Source: Acidobacterium sp.
GTDB taxonomy: Bacteria > Acidobacteriota > Vicinamibacteria > Vicinamibacterales > UBA2999
DNA length: 64,000 nucleotides
Assembly (NCBI GenBank): GCA_002737365.1
Contig: NSIL01000007.1
Span: forward strand, 1-64,000
Direction: 5' to 3'
The notes under the pieces were generated by a model. That model saw only the letters and a list, made by a program, of their open reading frames with translations. It did not search any database and had not been told where the DNA came from. Every line of letters begins with the position of its first letter. The stretch's first letter is position 1. The position numbers and the translations under genes are program-made. Of the stretch, positions 34,793-42,774 are shown piece by piece.

Positions 34793-35354
34793 GGACCGTT
34801 CTCGCGTGGCGGCGGTTCAATGTGGATGATCGCGTCCTTGATTTGCGGAAAGCGCGCCATCAACCGGTCCTTCACCACGTGCGATAGCCGGTGCGCTTGG
34901 TCCAGGCGCATGTCGCGATCCATCCACAGGTGCAGGTCGAGAAAGATGAAGTCGTTCGAGCCGCGCGTGCGGATGTGATGGCAGCCCAGCACCTCGGGCA
35001 CGCTGCGCACGACCTCGCGGATCGCCTCTTCTGGAATCACGAAGCGCTCGGCGAGGCGAACGTCAGCCACGTGATGGTCGGCCGGCCACCCGACTGCAGG
35101 CGCGCCACCGCTGCCATGGTCTCGAACTTGCGGTGACCATACGGATGGTCATCGTCCGGGGGCTGGCTGGCGATGCGCACGCCGACCAGCGCGACGATGC
35201 TCGAGGCGGTGTCGGTGAGGGAGTGGAAGCCGTCGGAGAGAATGCTGACCGCGCCCGAGGTCAAGCCCAGCACGATCTTGGCGGTGGCGACGATCAGGTT
35301 GAGGAAGAAGACCCGCCAGAGAACCGGCGAGACCTGGGCGTAGCGCGCCTTCAA
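34774..35354 (-). pseudogene. Cation diffusion facilitator transporter with internal deletion
   Basis: The 5' part (35354 to about 35090) encodes a CDF N-terminus: FLNLIVATAKIVLGL, SGAVSILSDGFHSLTDTAS with the metal-site Asp, and HPYGHRKFETMAA. The 3' part, in another frame, encodes an intact CDF C-terminal cytoplasmic domain (FVIPEEAIREVVRSVPEVLGC, HLWMDRDM, AHRLSHVVKDRL, HIEPPP). Helices 3-6, roughly 100 residues including the second HxxxD metal site, are absent and the frame shifts at the join. The gene cannot make a working Zn/Mn exporter. Confidence 0.85.
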
Positions 35355-36007
35355 AACACCCGGGCGTGCGGGACCGGCCACCAGCGAATCGAAACCTTGC
35401 CGATGATGTACTTCTTCGGCACGAAGCCCCAGTGGCGGCTGTCGGAGCTGCCGTTGCGGTGGTCGCCCATCACGAAGTAGTAACCCTCGGGAATGACCTG
35501 CGGGCCCCAGTCGTCGTGGCTGCGATACTCGGCCGAGACGAAGTCATCGCGCATGGGCACGTCGTTGACGTAGACGCGGCCGTCTACCACGCGCACCGCG
35601 TCGCCGGCTTCGGCGATCACGCGCTTGACGTACGACTTGTCGGGGTCGAGTGGGTAGTAGAGCATCACGATGTCGCCACGCTGAGGGGCACCCAGTTGGT
35701 AGCTCAGCTTGTTGACGATCAAGCGATCCTGGTCGGCCAGGGTCGGCGCCATGCTCTGGCCCTCGACTCGGGCGACTTGCACGCCAAACGTCACCACCAG
35801 CGTGGCATAGACCGTGGCCTGCGCGAGCGTGCTGGCCCAAACCACAAACTCTGCCCACCAGGCCGTCAGACGCTGGCGAGGTTCAACCGCCGGAGTGGCG
35901 ACCGCCATGGCAATCGGTTCCGGCGCGATCACCGCATCGGCGACGAGACTCGTGTCCGCCGTGGCTTCCGTCTGCGCACGCTCAAACTCAGGCAGTTCTG
36001 GCGGCAT
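35351..36007 (-). CDS. lepB: Signal peptidase I (second tandem copy)
   Basis: A 218-residue type I signal peptidase. One N-terminal membrane helix (VYATLVVTFGVQVARV) leads to the catalytic Ser in VEGQSMAPTL, the catalytic Lys in SYVKRVIAEAGD, and the box-E motif GDHRNGSSDSRHWG. It cleaves signal peptides from exported proteins. The N-terminal 60 residues are acidic and variable. Start ATG 36007 is assumed. It is strongly similar to the copy just upstream, from VTFG to the C-terminal ARVF, indicating recent duplication. Its stop overlaps the CDF pseudogene start. Confidence 0.92.
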   Translation of the reverse strand: MPPELPEFERAQTEATADTSLVADAVIAPEPIAMAVATPAVEPRQRLTAWWAEFVVWASTLAQATVYATLVVTFGVQVARVEGQSMAPTLADQDRLIVNKLSYQLGAPQRGDIVMLYYPLDPDKSYVKRVIAEAGDAVRVVDGRVYVNDVPMRDDFVSAEYRSHDDWGPQVIPEGYYFVMGDHRNGSSDSRHWGFVPKKYIIGKVSIRWWPVPHARVF

Positions 36008-36030
36008 CGGCTCGATCGGGATGCCGCGAC

Positions 36031-36588
36031 CTAAAAGACCCGTGCGGTCGGCACCGGCCACCAGCGAATCTGCACTTTGCCGATGATGTATTTCTTGGGC
36101 ACGAAGCCCCAGTGCCGGCTGTCGAGGCTGTTGTTCCGGTGATCGCCCATCACGAAGTAGTAGCCCTCGGGAATCACTTGCGGGCCCCAGTCGTCGTGGC
36201 TGCGGTACTCGGCCGGGACGAAGTCGTCGCGCATCGGCACGTCGTTGACGTAGACGCGGCCGTCCACCACACGCACCGTGTCGCCGTCTTCGGCGATCAC
36301 GCGCTTGACGAACGACTTGTTGGGGTCGACGGGGTAATAGAGCATCACGATGTCGCCGCGTTGCGGCGCGTGCAGGCGGTATTCCAGCTTGTTGACGATT
36401 AGGCGATCCTGATCGGCCAGCGTCGGCGCCATGCTCAGGCCCTCGACGCGCGCCACCTGGAAGCCGAACGTGACGATCAGGGTGGCGTACACGGCAGCAG
36501 AGGCCAGCGTGCGGACCCAGGCGAAGAATTCGTCGCGCCACACTGCCAGCCGGCGGATCACCTGCGTCGAGTCTTGATCGATGGACAA
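36031..36588 (-). CDS. lepB: Signal peptidase I (first tandem copy)
   Basis: A type I signal peptidase with the same motifs as its neighbour: VEGLSMAPTL (Ser), SFVKRVIAEDGD (Lys), GDHRNNSLDSRHWG. The start is uncertain. The frame is open back into the LytTR gene, but no ATG or GTG occurs between 36731 and TTG 36588; the next choice is GTG 36561. With the TTG start the protein has 185 residues and one membrane helix. It follows the response-regulator gene closely, so all four genes are likely one transcript. Confidence 0.88.
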   Translation of the reverse strand: MSIDQDSTQVIRRLAVWRDEFFAWVRTLASAAVYATLIVTFGFQVARVEGLSMAPTLADQDRLIVNKLEYRLHAPQRGDIVMLYYPVDPNKSFVKRVIAEDGDTVRVVDGRVYVNDVPMRDDFVPAEYRSHDDWGPQVIPEGYYFVMGDHRNNSLDSRHWGFVPKKYIIGKVQIRWWPVPTARVF

Positions 36589-36671
36589 CGGCAGCGGCGT
36601 CTCGAGCTGGAGCGCGTTGTCGGCCGCGACGGCAGGCGGCGTGGTCTCGTCGCCGGGATCGGCGACCGCCG

Positions 36672-37454
36672 CTACAGTTTCAGGTAATCCCGAAGACGGC
36701 GCGTCTGCGTTCGGCTGACCGGGATCTCGGTCGCGTTCGCGTCTGTCATCCTCAGGATGTAGTTCCGGCTGAACCAAGGGACGATCTCCTTGACCTTGTT
36801 GATGTTTACCAAGTGCGAACGATGAACCCGCCAAAACACGTCCGGGTCGAGCCTGCCGTGCAGCTCATCCAGCGTGCGATCGTTGGATGTTCCCGAGATC
36901 TGGCTGGTCACAATGTTAATCGAATCTTCGACCAGCGACGCATGGATGATGTCGTCGGCCTGAACCAGCACAAACCGGTCGCCGAGTTTGACGGCCACCT
37001 GGTTCCGGCGGCCTTTCTGGCCCGCCATCATCTTGGCCAACCGATCCAACTGGCCGACCAGCGGCTCGGCTCGTCCCCGCCGGTCGCGAATCCGGTCCAT
37101 CGCCGTCTCCAGGCGTTGCACGTTGACCGGCTTTAGCAGGTAGTCGACTGCATTCACTTCAAACGCCTCGATCGCCCGCTGGTCATAAGCTGTGACGAAG
37201 ATCACCCCCGATCCGGTACCTTGCGCGAGCAGCCGGCGCGCCACCTCAAAACCGGTCAGCCCTGGCATTTGCACGTCGAGAAACGCCACGTCCGGCGCGT
37301 GGCGGGCAATTTCGTCCAGGGCTTCTATGCCGTTCGACGCCTTGCCGACGATCTCGACCGTGCCGAGTTGGGTGAGCAGAAAGCACAACTCGTCACGTGC
37401 CAACTGCTCGTCGTCGGCCACCACCGCGGTCAGGTTCGGCGCCGGTGGTGTCAT
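36672..37454 (-). CDS. LytTR-family response regulator
   Basis: A 260-residue response regulator. The receiver domain (residues 8-125) has the acidic pocket VVADDEQLAR, phospho-acceptor Asp in VAFLDVQMPG, and Lys in DYLLKPVN. The LytTR DNA-binding domain occupies the last 100 residues (VQADDIIHASLVEDS, FWRVHRSHLVNINKVKEI, IPVSRTQTRRLRDYL). It overlaps the kinase gene as ATGA, forming a LytS/LytR-type pair. The genes directly downstream, two signal peptidases, are candidate targets. Confidence 0.95.
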   Translation of the reverse strand: MTPPAPNLTAVVADDEQLARDELCFLLTQLGTVEIVGKASNGIEALDEIARHAPDVAFLDVQMPGLTGFEVARRLLAQGTGSGVIFVTAYDQRAIEAFEVNAVDYLLKPVNVQRLETAMDRIRDRRGRAEPLVGQLDRLAKMMAGQKGRRNQVAVKLGDRFVLVQADDIIHASLVEDSINIVTSQISGTSNDRTLDELHGRLDPDVFWRVHRSHLVNINKVKEIVPWFSRNYILRMTDANATEIPVSRTQTRRLRDYLKL

Positions 37455-38698
37455 GCGGTAATTCTCTCGGCGGCGAGATCGAGTGGAATCTCAACCCGTG
37501 CGCAGGCGCCGCGGCCGGGTGAACCGGTTAGCACCAGGCGGCCGGTCGCGCCGTACAACACCCGCAAGCGCTCGTTGACGTTGCTCAAGCCGATGCCACT
37601 CGACAGCGCCTGCGGCAGCCGCTCGGGCGAAATGCCCAGCCCATCATCGGTCACCTCGATGATGGCGTTGGCGCCTTCGCGCCAACTGCGCAGGGTGATC
37701 GTCCCGGGGCCGACCTTGCGGGCGAAGCCGTGCTTGATGCAGTTTTCGACCAGTGGCTGCAGCAGCAGGCTGGGAATGACGATGTCCAGCGTGTCAGGGG
37801 CGATCGACTTACGTATTGAGAGGCGCGGGCCGAAACGGATCACTTCAATGTCGAGGTACTCGTCGATGGCGGCCAGTTCCTCGCGCAACGTGACGAACTG
37901 CACCTGGTTGGCCATCAGCTTGCGGAGCAGGCCCGACAGCTTCTGGAGCACTTCGCGCGCGGTGTCGGGTTGCAGCCGGATCAGCGATGACACCGACGTC
38001 AGCGTGTTGAACAGGAAGTGCGGGTTGATCTGGCTCTTGAGGGCCTCGACCTTGGCCGCCAGCAGCAGCTTCTCCTGCTCCTGCAGCCGATGCTCGAAGC
38101 GCGCGTTGTTCCAGATCTTGATGGGCGTCGAGACCGTGACGATGGTGGCGAGGTAGACCACGAGCGTGATCCAGGCCGAGGGACTCGACAGGTGGAACAG
38201 CCGCGTGTCGAAGCGGAAGCCGACGGACTGGCGGACCATTTCGAGTCCGATGATCGCCAGTAACAACACCACCGGCCAGTTCACTTCGAACCGGCGAATC
38301 ATGCGCCAGACAAAGTGCGGCATGCTGAGCAAGACAAACGGCGAGAAGCCCCAGATCTCTTCTTTGGGGCAGGCTTCGCGCAGGCCGCCCCCGGCAAAGC
38401 CGCAGCCAATGGCGAAGAAGGGGGCGCCGTATTCGCCGGCCGCCAGGGCCGGCAGGGCAATGGCCAGGCCGACCAGCGCGCCGGTGTAGGAGCCGGCGAG
38501 CAGGCCCGCCAGAAAGGCGCCTTCGAGCATCAGATCGGCGGCGTCGTAGTTAAGCAGGATGCGCGCGGCGACTCCGGCCGTGAGTGGCACCCCGAGACCC
38601 AGGGCAAAGACCAGCCGGTAGGGCCAGTTGCGCTGTTCGAAGATCAGAATGTGACGAAACCGCCGGTAGCGGGCGAGCATGGTCGCCAACGCGGCCAT
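37451..38698 (-). CDS. LytS-type sensor histidine kinase
   Basis: A 415-residue membrane kinase. The N-terminal 200 residues hold 5-6 membrane helices of the 5TM-LYT type. The His_kinase domain has the phospho-acceptor in KSQINPHFLFNTLTS, and the HATPase domain has LQPLVENCIKHGF and DDGLGI. The longer family N-terminus (LLQEPKFLSATQFLLTTLVVKL) is encoded in frame upstream, but it could begin only at CTG 38770 or 38767. TACCAT on the minus strand ends six bases before that CTG, so a CTG start is possible; ATG 38698 is the conservative choice. Confidence 0.93.
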   Translation of the reverse strand: MAALATMLARYRRFRHILIFEQRNWPYRLVFALGLGVPLTAGVAARILLNYDAADLMLEGAFLAGLLAGSYTGALVGLAIALPALAAGEYGAPFFAIGCGFAGGGLREACPKEEIWGFSPFVLLSMPHFVWRMIRRFEVNWPVVLLLAIIGLEMVRQSVGFRFDTRLFHLSSPSAWITLVVYLATIVTVSTPIKIWNNARFEHRLQEQEKLLLAAKVEALKSQINPHFLFNTLTSVSSLIRLQPDTAREVLQKLSGLLRKLMANQVQFVTLREELAAIDEYLDIEVIRFGPRLSIRKSIAPDTLDIVIPSLLLQPLVENCIKHGFARKVGPGTITLRSWREGANAIIEVTDDGLGISPERLPQALSSGIGLSNVNERLRVLYGATGRLVLTGSPGRGACARVEIPLDLAAERITA

Positions 38699-38776
38699 GG
38701 CTGCGAGTTTGACGACCAGGGTCGTCAGCAGAAATTGCGTGGCGGAGAGGAACTTGGGTTCTTGCAGCAGGCGGAA

Positions 38777-38786
38777 ATGGTATCAT
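38777..38786. promoter_or_regulatory. Overlapping divergent -10 elements (kinase / nuoI)
   Basis: Plus-strand TATCAT (38781-38786) ends eight bases before the nuoI ATG (38795). Minus-strand TACCAT (38782-38777) shares two bases with it and points into the kinase gene. Confidence 0.45.
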
Positions 38787-38794
38787 TTCCTGCC

Positions 38795-39241
38795 ATGATT
38801 GGTCCGCTCGCGAAAGGCTTTGCGCTCACCTTCAAGCACCTGTTCCGCCGTCCTATTACGGTGAACTACCCCGACCAGAAGGTGCCGATGTTTCCGCGTT
38901 ATCGCGGCAAGCAGGTGCTGATGCGCGATGAGGCGGGGCTGGAGAAGTGCGTGGCCTGCGGCCTGTGCGCGGTGGCGTGCCCGGCCGACGCGATCTATTT
39001 GGAGGCGGCCGAGAACGACGGCACGGTGATGGCCGGTCCGCGCTACGCGTCGACCTACCAGATTCATAAGACTCGCTGCATCTTCTGCGGCTATTGCGAG
39101 GAAGCGTGCCCGGTCGCGGCGATCTTCATGGGCAAGGACTACGAGCTGGCGGTCTACAGTAAAGACGATTTTATCTGGGACAAGACCGAACTGCTGGTGC
39201 CGGCGGCGGCGGATCAACAGGCGCCCAGGCCGGTGCGCTAG
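38795..39241 (+). CDS. nuoI: NuoI-type 2[4Fe-4S] ferredoxin subunit
   Basis: A 148-residue protein with an N-terminal amphipathic segment (GFALTFKHLFRRPITVNYP) and two ferredoxin motifs, CVACGLCAVACP and CIFCGYCEEACP, as in NADH-quinone oxidoreductase subunit I. It would bind clusters N6a/N6b in the complex I connecting arm. No other nuo gene is nearby, so it may complete a complex encoded elsewhere or serve another membrane oxidoreductase. ATG 38795 follows TATCAT by eight bases. Confidence 0.93.
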   Translation: MIGPLAKGFALTFKHLFRRPITVNYPDQKVPMFPRYRGKQVLMRDEAGLEKCVACGLCAVACPADAIYLEAAENDGTVMAGPRYASTYQIHKTRCIFCGYCEEACPVAAIFMGKDYELAVYSKDDFIWDKTELLVPAAADQQAPRPVR

Positions 39242-39308
39242 ACGGCCCAGCCGGCAGGCGGTGTGAACCCGTGCCGGGTGATGGCCGTCGGTATCAGGGT
39301 TACCTACA
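39241..39308 (+). promoter_or_regulatory. Structured leader with predicted pseudoknot
   Basis: The 67 bases before the homocysteine methyltransferase start fold into two stacked stems: GACGGCC (39241-39247) with GGCCGTC (39283-39289), and inside it CCGGCA (39251-39256) with TGCCGG (39272-39277). The 15-base loop GGCGGTGTGAACCCG contains AACCC (39266-39270), complementary to GGGTT (39297-39301). The latter overlaps AGGG, the only Shine-Dalgarno-like sequence before GTG 39309. Loop pairing would therefore hide the ribosome binding site. Confidence 0.5.
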
Positions 39309-41156
39309 GTGAAGCCCTTCCTCGCTGCGTTGGATGATCGTGTGCTGGTGTGCGACGGCGCCATGGGCACCATGCTGTACGCGAAGGGCGTCTTCATCAA
39401 CCGCTGCTTCGAGTCGCTCAACCAGACGCAGCCCGACCTGGTGGTGGCTGTTCACGGCGACTACCTGAAGGCCGGTGCCGACGTCATCGAGACCAATACG
39501 TTCGGCGCCAATCGCATGAAGTTGCGCGGCTTTGGCCTGGGCGACCAGGTGCGCGATATCAACCTCGCCGGCGCCACGCTGGCGCGACGCGCGGTCGAGA
39601 AGTCGGGCCAGCCGGCCTACGTCGCCGGCGCCATCGGCCCGCTCGGCGTGCGCATCGAGCCGTGGGGCAAGACCGGCATCGACGAAGCCGAGGCGATGTT
39701 CCGCGAGCAGGCGCAGGCGCTGGTAGACGGACAGGTCGATCTGTTCATCCTCGAGACCTTTCGCGACCTGAACGAGATTGGCGCGGCGATCGCCGCGGTG
39801 CGCAGCGTGTGCGACCTGCCGATCGTCGCGCAGATGACTACCGAAGAAGATGGCGCCAGCCTGGACGGCGCGCCGCCCGAGCAGTTTGCTCCCGACCTGA
39901 TCGCGCGTGGCGCGAGCATTGTCGGCGTCAACTGCAGCGTCGGACCGGCGCCGATGCTCGAAACCATCGAGCGCATCAGCGAAGTGACTAACGGGTGGCT
40001 GTCGGCGCAGCCCAACGCCGGCAAGCCCCGCGACATCGAGGGCCGCAACCTGTACTTGTGCTCGCCGGAATACATGGCGTCGTACGCACGGCGGTTCATC
40101 GCCTCCGGGGTGCGTCTCGTCGGCGGTTGTTGCGGTACGACGCCGGAACACATTCGCCAGATGGCGCTCGCCGCAAAGTCGCTGGCCCCAGGTTTGGCCC
40201 GTCATGCCGGCACCGCCGAGGTGCGCACGCCGGTGGCCAGCCAGCCCAACGCCCGTCCCTCGCTGCCGCGCGAGGCGAAGTCGAGCATGGGCCGCAAGCT
40301 GGCCAACGGCAGCTTCGTCCGCGCCATCGAGCTGGTGCCACCGCGCGGACATTCGGCCAGCGCGGCGCTCGCTGATGCCAGCCGCCTCGTCCAGCGCGGC
40401 GTCGACGTGGTCACGATTCCTGATGGCCCGCGCTCCGGCGCGCGCATGAGCGCGCTGTCGCTGGCGGTCCTCGTGCAACAGCATGCCGCCGTCGAAGTGT
40501 TGTTGCAGTACTCCTGCCGCGATCGCAACCTGCTGGGCATCCAGTCGGATCTGCTCGGCGCGCATGCCATGGGCGTGCGCAACCTGCTCGGCATCACCGG
40601 CGACGTCCGCAAGCTCGGCGACATTCCCGACGCCACCGCGGTGTTCGACGTCGACTCGATTGGACTGACCAACGTGATCACGCGCCTGAACCATGGCCTG
40701 GACATCAGCGGCCAGTCGATTGGTGAGCCGACGTCGTTTCACACCGGTGTGATGGTCAATCCGTCGCGCGATCTCGACCAGGAACTGCGGCGGCTCGAAT
40801 TCAAGATCGAGGCGGGCGCTGAATTTGCCGTCACCAGGCCGGTCTTCGATGTGCCCACGTTTGAACGCTTCCTCGAACGGGTCTCGCCCCTGGGGGTCCC
40901 GATCATCGTCGGCATCTGGCCGTTCGAGAGCGCGCTCAACGCCGAGTTTATGGCGAACGAAGTACCGGGTGTGACCGTGCCCGAGGCGATTGTCGAACGC
41001 ATGCGGCGCACCACCAGCGCCGAGGCCGCGGCGGCCGAAGGCGTCGCCGTGGCGCGAGAACTGGTGGCCGCCATCAAGGGCATGGCTGCGGGTGTGCAGA
41101 TCTCAACGCCGTCGGGCCGGCTCGACGCCGCCCTCGACGTGCTTGACGTGGTATAG
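39309..41156 (+). CDS. Bifunctional homocysteine S-methyltransferase / methylenetetrahydrofolate reductase
   Basis: A 615-residue fusion. Residues 1-300 form the homocysteine methyltransferase barrel (VCDGAMGTML, ETNTFGANR) with zinc ligands in GVNCS and GGCCGTTPEHI. Residues about 335-610 form a MetF-like methylenetetrahydrofolate reductase (AIELVPPRGHSAS, LLQYSCRDRNLLG, NLLGITGDVRK, AEFAVTRPVFD). The fusion can supply methyl groups from folate and place them on homocysteine, or act as a scavenging route with S-methylmethionine. No cobalamin-binding domain is present. Start GTG 39309 follows a structured leader. Confidence 0.96.
   Translation: MKPFLAALDDRVLVCDGAMGTMLYAKGVFINRCFESLNQTQPDLVVAVHGDYLKAGADVIETNTFGANRMKLRGFGLGDQVRDINLAGATLARRAVEKSGQPAYVAGAIGPLGVRIEPWGKTGIDEAEAMFREQAQALVDGQVDLFILETFRDLNEIGAAIAAVRSVCDLPIVAQMTTEEDGASLDGAPPEQFAPDLIARGASIVGVNCSVGPAPMLETIERISEVTNGWLSAQPNAGKPRDIEGRNLYLCSPEYMASYARRFIASGVRLVGGCCGTTPEHIRQMALAAKSLAPGLARHAGTAEVRTPVASQPNARPSLPREAKSSMGRKLANGSFVRAIELVPPRGHSASAALADASRLVQRGVDVVTIPDGPRSGARMSALSLAVLVQQHAAVEVLLQYSCRDRNLLGIQSDLLGAHAMGVRNLLGITGDVRKLGDIPDATAVFDVDSIGLTNVITRLNHGLDISGQSIGEPTSFHTGVMVNPSRDLDQELRRLEFKIEAGAEFAVTRPVFDVPTFERFLERVSPLGVPIIVGIWPFESALNAEFMANEVPGVTVPEAIVERMRRTTSAEAAAAEGVAVARELVAAIKGMAAGVQISTPSGRLDAALDVLDVV
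41151..41156 (+). promoter_or_regulatory. Possible -10 element of the methyltransferase gene
   Basis: TATAGT coincides with the stop of the fusion gene and lies 29 bases before the methyltransferase ATG. Confidence 0.35.
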
Positions 41157-41185
41157 TCCGGTTCGGTTGCGGGGATCGTTGAAAA

Positions 41186-41869
41186 ATGGCCTTATTTGAC
41201 GCAAAAACACGGCGATCAGGTGACGCGGCCACCAGGGCGCTGTCGGTCACGACGGTCGAGATTGACTTCGTCGAGAAGGTCTACCAGGGCATTGCCAACG
41301 TCTACGACTACACCTACGGCCCCACGCTCCACCCCGGCCGTCTCGAGGCAATCGAGAAGATGGCGCTCAGGGCGGGCACCCACGTGCTTGAAGTCGGCGT
41401 CGGCACCGGCATCAATCTCGGGTTGTATCCGAACAATTGCCGGATCACCGGCATCGACCTGTCCAGCAAGATGCTCGCGAAGGCGCAGGGCCGCATCGAC
41501 TCGAAGGGCCTGCAGAACTGCGATCTCGTCGAGATGGATGCGACCAAGCTCACGTTCGCCGACAACTCGTTTGATGTCGTCTATGCGCCCTACGTGATCA
41601 GCGTCGTGCCCGAGCCCGTGAGAGTGGCGCGCGAGATGTACCGGGTGTGCCGTCCCGGCGGCCGCGTTATTATCCTCAATCACTTCAAGAGTAGCAATCG
41701 CGTGATGGGCTGGATCGAACGCGCGATTTCACCGGCGACGGTGCACATCGGCTTCACCGCCGACCTCGACCTGCAGGGATTCCTCGCGCAGGCCGGGCTG
41801 CGGCCGGTGTCGCTTGAAAAAGTCAACGTCCTGAAAATGTGGACGCTGATCACGGTCGTCAAAGACTAA
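41186..41869 (+). CDS. Class I methyltransferase, phospholipid N-methyltransferase-like
   Basis: A 227-residue soluble methyltransferase. It shows YGPTLHPGR, the SAM motif VLEVGVGTGINLGLYP, GIDLSSKMLAKAQ, DNSFDVVYAPYVISVVPEP and NHFKSSN, a set typical of PmtA-type phosphatidylethanolamine N-methyltransferases (and UbiE relatives). The family would methylate phosphatidylethanolamine toward phosphatidylcholine. The first 20 residues are poorly conserved, so the start may be later than ATG 41186. It lies just downstream of the methyl-donor enzyme. Confidence 0.85.
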   Translation: MALFDAKTRRSGDAATRALSVTTVEIDFVEKVYQGIANVYDYTYGPTLHPGRLEAIEKMALRAGTHVLEVGVGTGINLGLYPNNCRITGIDLSSKMLAKAQGRIDSKGLQNCDLVEMDATKLTFADNSFDVVYAPYVISVVPEPVRVAREMYRVCRPGGRVIILNHFKSSNRVMGWIERAISPATVHIGFTADLDLQGFLAQAGLRPVSLEKVNVLKMWTLITVVKD

Positions 41870-41877
41870 GCACCGCG

Positions 41878-42345
41878 TTGCCCGTACCGCCTGCGACACC
41901 TGAACCCGGCTGGACGCCCGTCCAGCCGTTTCTGTCTCTGGACTCCCACTCGTTTCTCGTCGCCAACCCGTCGGGCGAAAGCGTGCGCATTGCCTACTTC
42001 CGCGGACCAGCAGCCGGCGCGCTCTACGCCAAGGCGTGGTTTGGGCGCGAGACGCAGGGACCGCCGGGCCATGTCCATGGCGGCGCCATGGCGGCGGTGC
42101 TCGATGAAGCCATGGGCGGCGCCTCCTGGATGAATGGTTACCGCTCGGTGGCCGCGAAGATTTCGGTCTCGTTCATCGCCATGCTGAAGCTCGAGTCCGA
42201 AACGATCGTGGCGTCGCGGGTCGAGCGAGTGGATGGCCGCAAGGTCTACCTGCGCGCGACGTTGTCGGACCTGGGCGGCAGCGCCATTGCTGAATCCGAC
42301 GGCTTGTTCATCGTGCTGCGCGACGAGGCTCTCAAGAACACCTGA
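41878..42345 (+). CDS. PaaI-type hot-dog thioesterase
   Basis: A 155-residue thioesterase of the PaaI/4HBT superfamily. Key segments are GPPGHVHGGAMAAVLDEAMGG (the HGG loop and catalytic-region Glu) and AKISVSFIAMLKLE, followed by VDGRKVYLRATL. It hydrolyses acyl-CoA thioesters; substrate unknown. The start is taken as TTG 41878, eight bases after the previous stop; a GTG at 41839 would overlap the methyltransferase by 31 bases. Confidence 0.85.
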   Translation: MPVPPATPEPGWTPVQPFLSLDSHSFLVANPSGESVRIAYFRGPAAGALYAKAWFGRETQGPPGHVHGGAMAAVLDEAMGGASWMNGYRSVAAKISVSFIAMLKLESETIVASRVERVDGRKVYLRATLSDLGGSAIAESDGLFIVLRDEALKNT

Positions 42346-42360
42346 CCGCGCGCGGCAAGC

Positions 42361-42366
42361 TACAAT
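42361..42366 (+). promoter_or_regulatory. -10 element of the zinc-ribbon gene
   Basis: TACAAT ends six bases before the GTG at 42373, a leaderless-type arrangement. Confidence 0.45.
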
Positions 42367-42372
42367 AGGGCC

Positions 42373-42774
42373 GTGAGCTTCGACGAACGCGCCTTCTTCT
42401 CCGAGAAGCCGGAATCTCGGCCGGCCAAGTACCCCTGCCCCCGCTGCAAGCGGATCAACGAGTACACCATCCGGTGGATGCGTCGCACCAGGAGGGGCGC
42501 GCCGCAGAACGCCGAGGACCGCAAGAAGTTCGACAAGCTGCGCGATCACCTGCTGCGCCTGGACGATGAGGTGACGTGCAAGACCTGTGGCAAGAAGTTT
42601 GAGATTCCGTCGCTGAACTCGATGATGTTCCTCGATCAGCTGGACGGCCTGCCGAAGGACGTGGAGACGGACGAGACCGACGCTGCCGAGGCGCCGGGCA
42701 AGCCCATGGATGCGACCACGCGCGCGGCCTTGCCGGCCAGGTTCACCAGGCCGACCAAAGGCTGGCGCGGCTAA
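42373..42774 (+). CDS. Zinc-ribbon hypothetical protein
   Basis: A 133-residue soluble protein with two CxxC pairs, YPCPRCKR and VTCKTCGKKFEIP, separated by about 45 mostly helical, basic residues. Together they likely form one zinc site. The C-terminus is acidic then basic. No enzyme motif is present; RNA or protein binding is possible. It converges on the membrane methyltransferase gene with no gap between stop codons. Confidence 0.75.
   Translation: MSFDERAFFSEKPESRPAKYPCPRCKRINEYTIRWMRRTRRGAPQNAEDRKKFDKLRDHLLRLDDEVTCKTCGKKFEIPSLNSMMFLDQLDGLPKDVETDETDAAEAPGKPMDATTRAALPARFTRPTKGWRG

Noticed and set aside
36589-36834. Longer form of the first signal peptidase starting at 36834
   Set aside because: It would overlap the LytTR gene by 163 bases, and the added residues are charged, unlike a LepB N-terminus.
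39241-39308. Assignment of the leader to a known SAM, SAH or cobalamin riboswitch class
   Set aside because: The conserved cores of those classes are not present; only the general pseudoknot layout agrees.
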